6,428 nt of DNA from Caulobacteraceae bacterium (lineage in GTDB: Bacteria > Pseudomonadota > Alphaproteobacteria > Caulobacterales > Caulobacteraceae), in assembly GCA_947501315.1 (NCBI GenBank), contig CANMXH010000131.1, positions 1 through 6,428 of the forward strand, written 5' to 3'. The position numbers and the translations under genes were made by a program. Below, in pieces: positions 5,941-6,428 of the stretch (positions within the stretch are counted from its first letter, which is position 1; every line of letters starts with the position of its first letter). The notes under the pieces were generated by a model that worked only from the letters and a program-made list of their open reading frames with translations, did not search any database and had not been told where the DNA came from.

Positions 5941-5947
5941 CTTCCCT
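5941..5947 (-). promoter_or_regulatory. Ribosome binding site of mraY
   Basis: On the coding strand TAGGGAAGCAAAATG joins the murF stop (TAG, 5948-5946) to the mraY start. AGGG ends 7 nt before ATG 5936, a good Shine-Dalgarno position, and overlaps the murF stop codon. It is the clearest ribosome binding site in the window and supports the chosen mraY start. Confidence 0.6.
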
Positions 5948-6428
5948 ATCGCTCCGCGCGCGGCGCGTCGCTGCTTGAGGGGGTGCCCAGCGCGGCCAGG
6001 GCCTTTGCCACCAGCGACGCCTTCGATCCGTTGGAACCCTTGACCATGACGATGTCGCCCTGGCCCACCAGCATGGCCGCCTCGGCGGCCAGTTCGGCGG
6101 CGGTCTCGCGCCACAGGCCCTGACGGGAGCCGGGCAGGTCGTCATACAGTCGCTTCATCTCCGGTCCGGCCGCGTGGACCAGATCCAGCCCCGCCGCCTC
6201 GATCGGCCCGGCCAGACCCTCGTGCAGGGCCTCGGACTGATCGCCCAGCTCCAGCATGTCGGTCAGGACCACGACCCGACGCCCGCCCGTAGCCGGCAGC
6301 GGCCGCGCGCCGAGGCTGCGGAAGCCCGCCGCCATCGACAGCGGATTGGCGTTGTAGCTCTCGTCGATCAGGGTGAAAGCCCCGCCGGGTGCGTTCACGA
6401 TCAGCGTCTGCCCCCGCCCCGCCAGTGG
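5946..6428 (-). CDS. murF: UDP-MurNAc-tripeptide--D-Ala-D-Ala ligase MurF, C-terminal part, cut by window edge
   Basis: MurF is the cytoplasmic ATP-dependent ligase that adds D-Ala-D-Ala to UDP-MurNAc-tripeptide, giving the pentapeptide used by MraY. Only the last 160 residues are present; the frame is open to the right edge, beginning PLAGRGQTLIVNAPGG. Visible marks are LIDESYNANPLSM (DESYNANP encoded at 6365-6342), the MurF form of the C-terminal ligase domain motif, then VVVLTDMLELGD (usually G-x-M-x-ELG), and VMVKGSNGSK near the end (VKGSNGSK at 6044-6021). The P-loop and the UDP-binding domain lie outside the window. A GTG at 6398 is an internal Val codon, not the start, since conserved residues lie upstream in the frame. 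The gene ends 9 nt before mraY. The identification is secure from motifs and position. Confidence 0.95.
   Translation of the reverse strand, partial: PLAGRGQTLIVNAPGGAFTLIDESYNANPLSMAAGFRSLGARPLPATGGRRVVVLTDMLELGDQSEALHEGLAGPIEAAGLDLVHAAGPEMKRLYDDLPGSRQGLWRETAAELAAEAAMLVGQGDIVMVKGSNGSKASLVAKALAALGTPSSSDAPRAER

Noticed and set aside
4179..5978. Long plus-strand open frame antisense to murD and mraY (599 codons)
   Set aside because: It is the mirror of two certain genes in GC-rich DNA. The product is rich in Gly, Asp, His, Arg and Gln with no domain.
5946..6398. A short complete gene beginning at GTG 6398
   Set aside because: The frame is open to the window edge and the residues upstream fit MurF, so this is the 3' part of murF.

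Overview
The window looks like a piece of an alphaproteobacterial chromosome, most likely Caulobacterales and perhaps Brevundimonas. That placement rests on the high GC content, the gene order, the style of the MraY and FtsW proteins (for example an extended MraY N-terminus with GQPIRADGPVSHLSKVGTPT), and GC-rich intergenic hairpin repeats carrying a core like CCGGCGAAGGCCGG. No sequence search was run, so the genus is an inference.

Right two thirds (about 995-6428, minus strand): five genes of the division and cell wall (dcw) cluster, read right to left as murF (3' part only), mraY, murD, ftsW and murG. They supply consecutive cell wall steps. MurF adds D-Ala-D-Ala to finish UDP-MurNAc-pentapeptide, which needs MurD earlier in the same pathway to add D-Glu. 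MraY moves the product onto undecaprenyl phosphate to make lipid I. MurG adds GlcNAc to make lipid II, and FtsW polymerises lipid II at the division septum. Spacing is very tight from murF to ftsW: 9 nt, 0 nt (TAGATG) and 6 nt. The ftsW start lies in a short hairpin shared with the murD stop. Between ftsW and murG the packing breaks: a 190-nt gap is filled mostly by a 140-nt branched inverted repeat.

Middle (773-994): a 222-nt gap between convergent genes with no credible coding region. It holds four hairpins. Two neighbouring ones share an 8-bp outer stem but have different, still fully paired inner stems. The fourth resembles one end of the ftsW-murG repeat. The block probably ends the dcw transcript and the opposing transcript, although no U-tract is seen.

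Left (1-772): two divergent genes separated by 48 nt. A plus-strand gene (326-772) encodes a small, probably exported protein resembling surface-adhesin protein E-like families. A minus-strand gene (277 to the window edge) is the N-terminal part of a WecG/TagA/CpsF (GT26) glycosyltransferase. These replace murC, which directly follows murG in many dcw clusters.

Most of the window is conserved housekeeping sequence. I found no new defence system, mobile gene or CRISPR array. The unusual material is in the intergenic structured repeats and the murD/ftsW junction.
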